A stretch of 63,664 nucleotides of DNA from Burkholderia sp. WSM2230 (GTDB taxonomy: Bacteria > Pseudomonadota > Gammaproteobacteria > Burkholderiales > Burkholderiaceae). The stretch lies in the NCBI RefSeq assembly GCF_000472445.1, contig NZ_AXAJ01000024.1, forward strand, positions 160 to 63,823, given 5' to 3'. Shown here in pieces: positions 18,686 to 26,211 of this stretch (its first letter is position 1; each line of letters opens with the position of its first letter). The position numbers and the translations under genes were made by a program. The notes beneath the pieces are model-generated. The model searched no databases, had not been told where the DNA came from, and was given only the letters and a program-made list of their open reading frames with translations.

Positions 18686-19183
18686 ATGAGCAGCGACTGC
18701 AAGCTAGACCGTATTGACCTGCGCATTCTTTCCCAGTTGCAGAAGAAAGGCCGCATAACCAACGTCGAGCTTGCCGATGCGGTCGGCCTTTCGCCCAGCC
18801 CTTGCCTGATTCGCGTCAAGCGGCTGGAGAAAGCCGGCTACATCGTCGGCTACGGCGCGCAGATCCAGCTCGAAAAACTCGGTGACGTGCAGATCGTTTT
18901 CACAGAAGTCACGCTGGCCGATCATCGGCGGGAAGACTTCATCAAGTTCGTGAATGCGATTCGCGACGTGGATGAAATCGTGGAGTGCCATCTTGCGAGC
19001 GGCGGCTACGATTACCTGCTGAAGTTCGTCACGCGCAGCGTGAGCCATTATCAGAGCATTATTGAAGGCTTGCTTGAACGCGACATCGGCATTGAAAAGT
19101 ACTTCAGCTACGTGATCATCAAGTCGCCGTTTGTCAAAAGCCACTATCCGCTCGAAACGCTGTTCTCGCAGAATCACCAGTAG
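18686..19183 (+). CDS. Lrp/AsnC-family transcriptional regulator
   Basis: 165 residues. The N-terminal helix-turn-helix (LDRIDLRILSQLQKKGRITNVELADAVGLSPSPCLIRVKRLEKAGYI, residues about 7-50) is followed by an RAM ligand-binding domain (CHLASGGYDYLLKFV). It lies 52 bp after the aminotransferase gene on the same strand. Lrp proteins next to aminotransferase genes usually control them in response to an amino acid, so local control is the likely role. The next gene (LysR) is convergent. Confidence 0.9.
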   Translation: MSSDCKLDRIDLRILSQLQKKGRITNVELADAVGLSPSPCLIRVKRLEKAGYIVGYGAQIQLEKLGDVQIVFTEVTLADHRREDFIKFVNAIRDVDEIVECHLASGGYDYLLKFVTRSVSHYQSIIEGLLERDIGIEKYFSYVIIKSPFVKSHYPLETLFSQNHQ

Positions 19184-19212
19184 GCATTCATCCGCTACGC
19201 ACTAACGCCGGA

Positions 19213-20136
19213 TCATGCGCCCGCCTCCGGCAGACTCCATTGCGCGAACTCTTCGCTGAGAAAGTCCACGCAAACCCGCACTTTCGCAGACTGCGCGAGC
19301 CGCGCCGGATACACCGCCCACAGGTTCGCCGGCTGCGTGACCTCCGGCAACACCTGCTGCAACTGGCCGCTTTCCAGCAGCGGCCGCACATCCCACATCG
19401 AACGCAGCACGATGCCGCGACCGGCCAGCGCCCATTGCACCGCGACCTCGCCGTGATTGGTCGACAACGGTCCAGTGACCTTGATCGACGCCGCCTCGCC
19501 GCGCACAGTCAACCGCCACAAGCCGAACGGATGGTCGCGCTCCTTGATCGCGAGACACGCATGCGACGACAGATCCGCCAGTTGACGCGGCGCGCCATGC
19601 CGCGCGAGATAATCGGGCGACGCGCACAGCACCCGATGATTCGACGCGAGCCGACGAGCGATCAGATGCGGCGCGATCTCGTCGCCGATGCGAATGTCCA
19701 GATCGAAGCCTTCGCCGGCCACGTCCACGAGCCGGTCGAACAAGTCGAGCCGCACGCTCAGTTGCGGATAACGTTCGGAAAAACGTGCGAGCGCGGGCGC
19801 TACGAAGCGCCGGCCAAAACCGAAGCTGCTGGAAATGCGCAGCTTGCCGCCGGGAATGCGGCGCGTGGTGGAGACGTCTTCGACGAGTTGATCGACGTCG
19901 TCGAGAATTTTTTCGGCCCACGTGTAGACGCGTTCGCCCGCCTCGGTAATCGCGACGCGGCGCGTGGAGCGGTGCAAGAGGCGCGTGCCGAGCGTGGTCT
20001 CGAGCACATTGATACGCTTGCTGACATACGCCGCGGACACCGACAGCGACTCGGCCGCCGCGCTGAAACTGGCTTTGCGCGCGACTTCGCAGAACACGCG
20101 TAAATCGCCGAGATCGGGTGACGGAACGGCGTTCAT
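19213..20136 (-). CDS. LysR-family transcriptional regulator
   Basis: 307 residues. The N-terminal winged helix-turn-helix (DLRVFCEVARKASFSAAAESLSVSAAYVSKRINVLE) is followed by a substrate-binding domain of the DmlR type. The ATG at 20136 gives the normal length. It is divergent from the TtuC/DmlA-type dehydrogenase gene with 146 bp between them, and a near-perfect dyad lies in that gap. LysR activators of this subgroup often control D-malate/tartrate dehydrogenase genes, so regulation of the downstream unit is likely. Confidence 0.9.
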   Translation of the reverse strand: MNAVPSPDLGDLRVFCEVARKASFSAAAESLSVSAAYVSKRINVLETTLGTRLLHRSTRRVAITEAGERVYTWAEKILDDVDQLVEDVSTTRRIPGGKLRISSSFGFGRRFVAPALARFSERYPQLSVRLDLFDRLVDVAGEGFDLDIRIGDEIAPHLIARRLASNHRVLCASPDYLARHGAPRQLADLSSHACLAIKERDHPFGLWRLTVRGEAASIKVTGPLSTNHGEVAVQWALAGRGIVLRSMWDVRPLLESGQLQQVLPEVTQPANLWAVYPARLAQSAKVRVCVDFLSEEFAQWSLPEAGA

Positions 20137-20170
20137 AGGTTGCCTGGTGGCGCTCAGCGGCGCTCGGTTT

Positions 20171-20189
20171 TGTACACGAATCGTGCACA
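20171..20189. promoter_or_regulatory. dyad TGTACACG-AAT-CGTGCACA, candidate LysR operator
   Basis: A 19-bp inverted repeat with seven of eight arm positions matching lies between the divergent LysR gene (start 20136) and the dehydrogenase gene (start 20283). It sits 35 bp from the regulator start. The size and place suit LysR autoregulation and activation of the divergent unit. Confidence 0.6.
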
Positions 20190-20282
20190 GTGGCTTAACT
20201 AAAGCGATCATTTTAGAGCCAAACAGCAGGAATAGAATAACTGTCATCGAATCAGAACCAGCACTCAATGGAGGAGCGCAAC

Positions 20283-21365
20283 ATGTCCAGGAAATATCGG
20301 ATCGCAGTCATTCCCGGCGACGGCATCGGCGTGGAAGTCATGCCCGAGGCACTGCGTGTGCTCGACGCGGTAAAAACGCGCTTTGGCCTTGAGCTCGAGT
20401 ACCAGCATATCGAGTGGGCAAGCTGCGACTACTACGCGAAGCACGGCCAGATGATGCCGGACGACTGGAAGGCGCAACTGCAATCGGCCGACGCGATTCT
20501 GTTCGGCGCGGTGGGTTGGCCCGACACCGTGCCCGATCACGTCTCGCTGTGGGGGTCGCTGCTCAAGTTCCGCCGGGAGTTCGATCAGTACATCAACCTG
20601 CGGCCGGCACGGCTTTTTGCGGGCGTGCCTTCGCCGCTCGCGGGCCGCAAGGCGGGCGACATCGACTTCTGGATCGTGCGCGAGAACACCGAGGGCGAGT
20701 ATTCGTCAGTAGGCGGCGTGATGTTCGAAGGCACGGAGCGCGAGTTCGTGCTGCAGGAATCGGTGTTCACGCGGCACGGCAGCGAACGCGTGCTGAAGTT
20801 CGCGTTCGACCTGGCGCAACGCCGCGAGCGCAAGAAGATCACGGTCGCGACCAAGAGCAACGGCATCGCGATCAGCATGCCGTGGTGGGACAAATGCGCG
20901 GCGGGCATCGCGGCGCAATATCCGGACGTGACGTGGGACAAGCAGCACATCGACATTCTCTGCGCGCGCTTCGTGCTCAACCCGGATCGCTTCGACGTTG
21001 TAGTGGCCACCAATCTGTTCGGCGACATCCTGTCCGACCTCGGCCCGGCATGCACGGGCACCATCGGTCTCGCGCCGTCGGGCAATCTGAACCCGGACCG
21101 CAAGTTTCCCTCGCTGTTCGAGCCGGTGCACGGCTCGGCGCCGGACATCGCCGGCAAGAACATTGCGAATCCCATCGCGATGATCTGGTCCGCCGCGATG
21201 ATGCTCGACTTCCTCGGCAATCACGAGGGCAAGGAGCGCGAGGCGCATGACGCGATTCTGGCCGCCATCGAAGCGACGCTGGTGGAAGGCCCGCATACCG
21301 GCGACCTGGGCGGCAAGGCGAACACCACGGAAGTCGGCCAGGCCATTGCAGCGAGGCTCGGCTGA
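20283..21365 (+). CDS. ttuC: tartrate dehydrogenase / D-malate dehydrogenase (decarboxylating), isocitrate-DH family
   Basis: 360 residues of the isopropylmalate/isocitrate dehydrogenase fold. Markers are the N-terminal VIPGDGIGVEVMPEALRVLD, the substrate loop around INLRPARLFAGVPSPLAGR, VRENTEGEYSSVGG, and the metal/NAD region NLFGDILSDLGP and FEPVHGSAPDIAGKNIANP. TtuC/DmlA enzymes oxidise tartrate or D-malate with NAD+. The ATG at 20283 has GGAGGAG upstream. The deacylase gene starts 2 bp after its stop, and a cupin gene follows. TtuC and DmlA cannot be separated by eye. Confidence 0.85.
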   Translation: MSRKYRIAVIPGDGIGVEVMPEALRVLDAVKTRFGLELEYQHIEWASCDYYAKHGQMMPDDWKAQLQSADAILFGAVGWPDTVPDHVSLWGSLLKFRREFDQYINLRPARLFAGVPSPLAGRKAGDIDFWIVRENTEGEYSSVGGVMFEGTEREFVLQESVFTRHGSERVLKFAFDLAQRRERKKITVATKSNGIAISMPWWDKCAAGIAAQYPDVTWDKQHIDILCARFVLNPDRFDVVVATNLFGDILSDLGPACTGTIGLAPSGNLNPDRKFPSLFEPVHGSAPDIAGKNIANPIAMIWSAAMMLDFLGNHEGKEREAHDAILAAIEATLVEGPHTGDLGGKANTTEVGQAIAARLG

Positions 21366-21367
21366 GC

Positions 21368-22366
21368 ATGAGCGCGAATATGAGCATGGAAAACTATCCG
21401 ATCGAAGTCGGGTTCCCCGACATTTCGGTGCATGAGCAATCGTCGTCGGGCATTGCCTACGTTCATACGTTCGACTCCGGCGTGGCCGGCCCGCACGTCA
21501 TGATCAATGCGCTCACGCACGGCAACGAAGTGTGCGGCGCGATTGTCGTGGACGACCTGCTGCGCCGTGGCTTGCGGCCGCGCCGCGGGCGGCTCACGCT
21601 CGCGTTTGCCAATGTCGACGCATACCGGCGCTTCGATCCCGCGAAGCCGGATGCGGCCCGTTTCGTCGATCAGGATTTCAACCGCGTGTGGACCGCGGCG
21701 GTGCTCGACGATGCATCGCGCAACTCCAGCGAGCTTGCGCGGGCCCGGGCGATGCGGCCGGTGATCGACAGCGTAGACGCGCTGCTCGATCTGCATTCGA
21801 TGCACGAGAAGAGCAAGCCGCTGATCGTCGCCGGGCCGCTGCAAAAAGGCATCGACCTTGCCGCGCAGCTCGGCACGCCCGCCACCGTTATCTGCGACGA
21901 AGGCCATCCGGAAGGCCGCCGCATGCGCGACTACGAAGGATTCGGCGACCCGGCCAGCACAAAGAACGCGTTGCTGATCGAATGCGGGCAGCACTGGGAG
22001 AAGAGCGCCGTCGCAGTGGCGCGCGACACCACCGCGCGCTTTCTGCTGCTCGCGGGTGTAGTCGACGAAAGCGATCTGCCCGCGGATTGGCTCGCACCCT
22101 TGCCGCCTGTGCAGCACATCGTGCGGGTAACGCAACCGGTGGTCGCCACGAGCATGGATTTCCGGTTCGCCGGACCCTACACGGGGCTCGAAATCTTTCC
22201 CGAAGCCGGCGCCGTAATCGGCTGGTCCAACGGTGAAGCAGTCACCACGCCTTACGACGACTGCATGCTCGTGATGCCCTCGTTGCGGCAGTTGCGCCCC
22301 GGTGTGACGGTCGTGCGCCTCGGCAAGATCGAGCGAACTATCGACACTTCAACCCGCGGCCTGTGA
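21368..22366 (+). CDS. succinylglutamate desuccinylase/aspartoacylase-family deacylase (M14-like)
   Basis: 332 residues. The zinc ligands of the M14/AstE fold appear in NALTHGNEVCGAIV (HxxE) and in LLDLHSMHEKS. DQDFNRVW is the substrate-side asparagine-arginine motif. Such enzymes release an acyl group from an N-acylated amino acid. The start lies 2 bp after the dehydrogenase stop, so the two are co-transcribed and perhaps coupled. Pairing a deacylase with a tartrate/malate-type dehydrogenase is unusual and suggests an acylated hydroxy acid or amino acid as substrate, which is inference. Confidence 0.82.
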   Translation: MSANMSMENYPIEVGFPDISVHEQSSSGIAYVHTFDSGVAGPHVMINALTHGNEVCGAIVVDDLLRRGLRPRRGRLTLAFANVDAYRRFDPAKPDAARFVDQDFNRVWTAAVLDDASRNSSELARARAMRPVIDSVDALLDLHSMHEKSKPLIVAGPLQKGIDLAAQLGTPATVICDEGHPEGRRMRDYEGFGDPASTKNALLIECGQHWEKSAVAVARDTTARFLLLAGVVDESDLPADWLAPLPPVQHIVRVTQPVVATSMDFRFAGPYTGLEIFPEAGAVIGWSNGEAVTTPYDDCMLVMPSLRQLRPGVTVVRLGKIERTIDTSTRGL

Positions 22367-22409
22367 GCGGGCGCGTGCATCCATACAGTGAGTGAAGGCC
22401 AATCAAGCC

Positions 22410-22754
22410 ATGAAGGTTCAACAAATCAGACAAAGCGTGAATCTGCAGAATCTCGAGGACTGGGGCACGGCCGGCTTGCCGGGTACCACGCCAATCCGCG
22501 TCTGGGGAGTGCAGCGCGTGATCAAGGGCACCGAGGCGATCGACACCGGCATCTTCGAATGCTCGGCCGGCACGTATCGCCGCTCGGTCAAGCAGGCGGA
22601 GGTCATGCATATCCTGTCCGGCCGCGGACGCTTCACGCCGGACAATGAAGAGACGGTTCACTTTGCGGGTGGGGACACGCTGTTTTTCGAAGCGAATACC
22701 GAAGGCCTGTGGGAAGTGGACGAGACCATGCGCAAGGTGTACGTGATTCTCTGA
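22410..22754 (+). CDS. small cupin-domain protein
   Basis: 114 residues forming a single cupin barrel, related to the COG3450-type cupins with EVMHILSGRGRFTPDNEE in the first motif and FAGGDTLFFEANTEGLWEV in the second. Members act as isomerases, epimerases or stabilisers of enediol intermediates, but no single function can be assigned. The ATG at 22410 is used; an upstream GTG at 22392 is possible. The gene follows the deacylase by 43 bp and probably ends the LysR-controlled unit. Confidence 0.75.
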   Translation: MKVQQIRQSVNLQNLEDWGTAGLPGTTPIRVWGVQRVIKGTEAIDTGIFECSAGTYRRSVKQAEVMHILSGRGRFTPDNEETVHFAGGDTLFFEANTEGLWEVDETMRKVYVIL

Positions 22755-23130
22755 GTCCGCCGCCAGGTCCCTCTCACCTGCGGTTTTCTCTTACCGTTTT
22801 ACCCGGCGCGCGCTCGGCGCGCCGCGGCTTCTGCCTTCCGCTCACTCCTGTTCCATTGTCGGTTTCGACGCGAACCGGCCACAGTGTCGGGTAATCCCGC
22901 GTTGACCCCTTGTCAGGAAATTCCTTACAGTGGCGCCTGTTCGCCCTAAGAATCGGAGTTCTATATACGAACACACCGAAATTTAATGGCGACGACCTAT
23001 CCGTCCGCATACCATGAATCATGCAGCGGCCGGGTGCGAGGCGCCGCCATAGCGCGGCGCCCGCGGGGCGCGCCCGTCAGGTAAGACAAGGCTCGCTCCG
23101 ACGAGCCTTTTTGCAGTCAGGAGACACATC
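22755..23130. other. 376-bp intergenic region upstream of AAHS transporter
   Basis: No open frame resembles a protein. It holds an 11-bp dyad AGGAA-A-TTCCT (22915-22925), a GC-rich stretch rich in GCGCC/GGCGC (23039-23075), and the hairpin at 23088-23112. No convincing -35/-10 pair stands out, although TTGACC at 22902-22907 could serve as a -35. Confidence 0.5.
23088..23112 (+). terminator. intrinsic terminator or attenuator just before the transporter start
   Basis: AAGGCTCG (23088-23095) pairs with CGAGCCTT (23102-23109) around the loop CTCCGA and runs into a T tract (23108-23112). The structure ends 18 bp before the ATG of the MFS gene, and the GGAG ribosome binding site lies in between. 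It could end transcription from the cupin operon, or act as an attenuator in the leader of the transporter mRNA. Confidence 0.7.
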
Positions 23131-24489
23131 ATGAATCGCAGCGACGCTGTGAACGTTCAGACCTTCCTCAATGAGCACCCATTTTCGCCGTTCCAGTGGC
23201 TCGTGTTTTTCATGTGCTTTGTGATCGTGCTGCTGGACGGTTTCGACACGGCCGCCATCGGCTTCATTGCCCCGTCGTTGCTCGCCGAATGGGGCATCGC
23301 CAAACCGGCGCTCGCGCCGGTGCTCAGCGCGGCGCTGTTCGGTCTGGCGTGCGGTGCGCTGGCCTCGGGACCGCTTTCTGACCGGCTCGGGCGCCGCTCG
23401 ATGCTGCTCGGCTCGGTGCTGCTGTTCGGCGCGGCGTGCCTCGGTTCCTCTTTCTCGACGAGCATCGAGCAGTTGACGGTGCTGCGCTTCGTCACCGGCG
23501 TCGGCCTCGGCGCGGCCATGCCGAACGCGGTCACGATGATGGGCGAGTATTGTCCGGACAGCCGCCGCGCCACGATCATCAATCTGATGTTTTGCGGCTT
23601 TCCGCTTGGCGCGGCATTCGGCGGCTTCCTCGCCGCGTGGATGATTCCGCATTTCGGCTGGCGCAGCGTGCTCGTGCTCGGCGGTATTGCACCGCTCGTG
23701 CTGCTCGTGCTGTTGATGATCAGCATGCCGGAATCGGTACGCTATATGGTCGCCAACAATCAGCCGGTCGCGCGGATTCGCGCGGCGCTCGCGCGCGTGT
23801 CGAGCGCAGCCGCTCAGGCAGAATCGTTCACGATGACAGAGACCGCGCCGCAAACCGGCGGCAAGGGCGCGGCTGTGGTGCTGTCGCGTGCATACATTAT
23901 CGGCTCGGTGATGCTGTGGATCACCTACTTCATGGGCCTCGTGATCTTCTACGCGTCGATCAACTGGATGCCGATTCTGCTGAAGGATGCCGGCCTCACG
24001 CCGCAACGCGCGACGCTGATCTCCGCGCTGTTCCCGCTGGGCGGCGTGGGCGCCGTGGTGTGCGGCGTGCTGATGGACCGCTTCAACGCGAACCGGATCA
24101 TCGCAGCCTGCTATGCGCTGACGGCCGTGAGCGTGTACCTCATCGGCCAGGCGGCGGGCAATGTCGGCGCGCTGGTGCTGATCGTGTTCGTGGCGGGCGT
24201 GTTGATGAACACCGCGCAATCGTCGATGCCCGCGCTCGCCGCCGCGTTCTACCCGACGCAAGGCCGCGGCACGGGCGTCGCGTGGATGCTTGGCATTGGG
24301 CGATTCGGCGGCATTGCGGGGTCATTCCTCGTGGCGGAACTGACGCGCCGTCACTTCACGTTTGGCGGCATCTTCGCGACGATTGCCGTCGCGGGCATCA
24401 TTGCGTGCATCGCGCTGCTGATCAAGCAGGCGGCCCGGCCGTATGTGTCGAATGCGGCGGTGTCGAAAGCGGAGTCGTTTGGGCATTGA
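23131..24489 (+). CDS. MFS transporter, aromatic acid:H+ symporter (AAHS) family
   Basis: 452 residues with 12 predicted membrane helices. The AAHS signature LLDGFDTAAIGFIAPSL is in helix 1, and the loop 2-3 motif GPLSDRLGRRSML is present. PcaK, BenK and MhpT-like carriers of this family import protocatechuate, benzoate or hydroxyphenylpropionate with a proton. The start has GGAG upstream. A terminator-like hairpin separates it from the cupin gene, so it may be an independent unit. No aromatic ring-cleavage gene lies nearby, so the substrate is open. Confidence 0.88.
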   Translation: MNRSDAVNVQTFLNEHPFSPFQWLVFFMCFVIVLLDGFDTAAIGFIAPSLLAEWGIAKPALAPVLSAALFGLACGALASGPLSDRLGRRSMLLGSVLLFGAACLGSSFSTSIEQLTVLRFVTGVGLGAAMPNAVTMMGEYCPDSRRATIINLMFCGFPLGAAFGGFLAAWMIPHFGWRSVLVLGGIAPLVLLVLLMISMPESVRYMVANNQPVARIRAALARVSSAAAQAESFTMTETAPQTGGKGAAVVLSRAYIIGSVMLWITYFMGLVIFYASINWMPILLKDAGLTPQRATLISALFPLGGVGAVVCGVLMDRFNANRIIAACYALTAVSVYLIGQAAGNVGALVLIVFVAGVLMNTAQSSMPALAAAFYPTQGRGTGVAWMLGIGRFGGIAGSFLVAELTRRHFTFGGIFATIAVAGIIACIALLIKQAARPYVSNAAVSKAESFGH

Positions 24490-24584
24490 GTGGTGGGCCG
24501 CCGCGCAGCGACGAATCGACGCGGCCAGCAACGGTTCGCTGCCGCGTTAAACTGCGGCCTTTGCGCCCAACAGGATCCGTCGTG

Positions 24585-24914
24585 ATGAAACGCGTAGTCG
24601 TATCGGCATTGCTTGCAGCGTGTCTTGCGCAGGCGACCGTTCCCGCCGTCGCGCAAACGGTCAGCGAGCAATGCTTTGCGATCGGCGATATTGCCGGTCA
24701 GGTCGCCTCATGGCGGGCCCACAAAAAGACCAGGGCCGAGGCGCTGGATCAGGCCGCCAGGTACTATCGCGACGATGCGGACCGCCGGACTTTCGCCGCC
24801 ATCATCGAGAAGATCTATGCGCCGAACGCACCGCGCATGACACCGGATCAGGCCAGCATGGCGTTCACGTCCGACTGCGCGAAGGCGCACAAGCAGCAGG
24901 CGTTAGCGCACTAA
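24585..24914 (+). CDS. small periplasmic protein of unknown function
   Basis: 109 residues. A Sec signal peptide (KRVVVSALLAACLAQATVPAVAQ) with a likely cut after VAQ leaves about 85 residues with two cysteines (SEQCFAIG and TSDCAKAHK) that could form a disulfide. No known motif is recognised. It follows the MFS gene by 95 bp on the same strand. The stop codon lies inside the strong hairpin at 24895-24922. It is probably exported and soluble, with no function proposed. Confidence 0.65.
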   Translation: MKRVVVSALLAACLAQATVPAVAQTVSEQCFAIGDIAGQVASWRAHKKTRAEALDQAARYYRDDADRRTFAAIIEKIYAPNAPRMTPDQASMAFTSDCAKAHKQQALAH

Positions 24915-24922
24915 CGCCTGCT
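24895..24922. terminator. 12-bp hairpin between convergent genes
   Basis: AGCAGGCGTTAG (24895-24906) pairs perfectly with CTAACGCCTGCT (24911-24922) around CGCA. The following bases are TTGAG, so the T tract is short. It overlaps the end of the small periplasmic gene and lies 35 bp from the end of the convergent GH53 gene, so it could end transcripts from both sides. Confidence 0.6.
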
Positions 24923-24956
24923 TTGAGCTGCGCTGCGCGGGCGCTTTCACAGGCTC

Positions 24957-26117
24957 TTACAGCTTGCGAAACGCATCCAGCGAACTCAGTACGTTGCCGT
25001 GAAAATCGAACAACGTATTGTTGTCCCACTGATCGCCGGCACCGGCTTTCCATCCCACATTCGGCGTCGGGATCCATTCGGGTTCCCACCAGAACACACC
25101 CTTACCGTGGCCGTCCGGAATTGCTTTTACGATTTCGGCGACTGCCGCGAGGAATTGTGCCTGGCCGGCCGGCGTCTGCGGGAAAGTGGTCGAGCCGGTA
25201 TTGGTCATTGCGTTGGGCTCGGAGTCGCCGTCGCTGGTGGTCCATGGATAGGCAGTCTCGACCACCATCACGTCCTTGTCGTAGCGCGTTGCGAGATCGT
25301 TCGCATTGTTTTGCAGATCGCTCAGCGCGCCCTGCCATTGCGGGTAATACGATAGGCCGATCATGTCGAAGCTCACGCCCCGCTCTACTGCGCTATCGAA
25401 CCACCAGCGGCTCGTCGCGTTGTTGCCGCCGCTGTCGATATGCAGCATGACCTTGATGCGCTCATCGACCGATTTGACCGCGTCATGCCCGGCCTTCAGC
25501 AATTGTGCGAGGTTGTCCCACTGATCGTATTTGCCGAGCGGCCAGAGCATGCCGCCGGTGATCTCGTTGCCTACTTGCACCCACTCGGGACGCACGCCGT
25601 CGCGCTTGAGCAGGTTCAGCACGTTCGACGTGTACGCCGACAGCAGCGCGCAAGTCTCCGTAATGTCCTTGCCGGCCCATGCATGCGGTGGATACTGCTT
25701 GCCCGGATCGGCCCACCAGTCGCTATAGTGGAAGTCGATCAGGATGCGCATGCCGAGCGCGGCGGCACGGCGCGCCAGCACACGCACATGCTCCGCGTTG
25801 TTGTAGCCGGCGGCAGGACTCTGATCGGCGGGAAAATAGTTCGGATTCCCAGGATCGTTCCACACCTTGATGCGAATCGAGTCCACGCCGTGGCTCCTCA
25901 ACAGCAGCAGACAGTCGTGCGGCACGCCGTGCTCGTAGAACTTCGCACCGTTCGCTTCCAGTTCGGGCAGCGTGGATATGTCCACGCCTTTCGCAAATCG
26001 CCCGACACGGCCGGCCGATTTCGCGTCAGCCGCCATGGCCGGCGCGCCGATCATCGAGCCGGCGCCCGCCGCTGCCGCCGCGGACGCGAGCCATCCCAGC
26101 ATTTCTCTTCTATTCAT
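24957..26117 (-). CDS. endo-beta-1,4-galactanase, glycoside hydrolase family 53
   Basis: 386 residues. The N-terminal signal contains a twin arginine (NRREMLGWLASAAAAAGAG) and ends near AMAADA. The GH53 fold shows the motifs FAKGVDISTLPELE and LIDFHYSDWWADPGKQ. The acid/base glutamate is Glu185 in QVGNEITGGMLWP and the nucleophile Glu287 in MVVETAYPWT. It cuts beta-1,4-galactan (arabinogalactan I side chains of pectin) outside the cytosol. It is the last gene of the galactan operon, 94 bp after the GH42 gene. Confidence 0.92.
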   Translation of the reverse strand: MNRREMLGWLASAAAAAGAGSMIGAPAMAADAKSAGRVGRFAKGVDISTLPELEANGAKFYEHGVPHDCLLLLRSHGVDSIRIKVWNDPGNPNYFPADQSPAAGYNNAEHVRVLARRAAALGMRILIDFHYSDWWADPGKQYPPHAWAGKDITETCALLSAYTSNVLNLLKRDGVRPEWVQVGNEITGGMLWPLGKYDQWDNLAQLLKAGHDAVKSVDERIKVMLHIDSGGNNATSRWWFDSAVERGVSFDMIGLSYYPQWQGALSDLQNNANDLATRYDKDVMVVETAYPWTTSDGDSEPNAMTNTGSTTFPQTPAGQAQFLAAVAEIVKAIPDGHGKGVFWWEPEWIPTPNVGWKAGAGDQWDNNTLFDFHGNVLSSLDAFRKL

Positions 26118-26211
26118 CTGTCATCCTCCATCTATCAAATGGCGGCTCCTTGATAGGCACGCCCGGTTCAGATTGAAGCTGCCGAATGCCACTGCCTTGC
26201 TGCTCTGTACC

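Noticed and set aside
17575..18819. 414-codon open frame on the minus strand
   Set aside because: Antisense to the aminotransferase gene with shadow-like composition.
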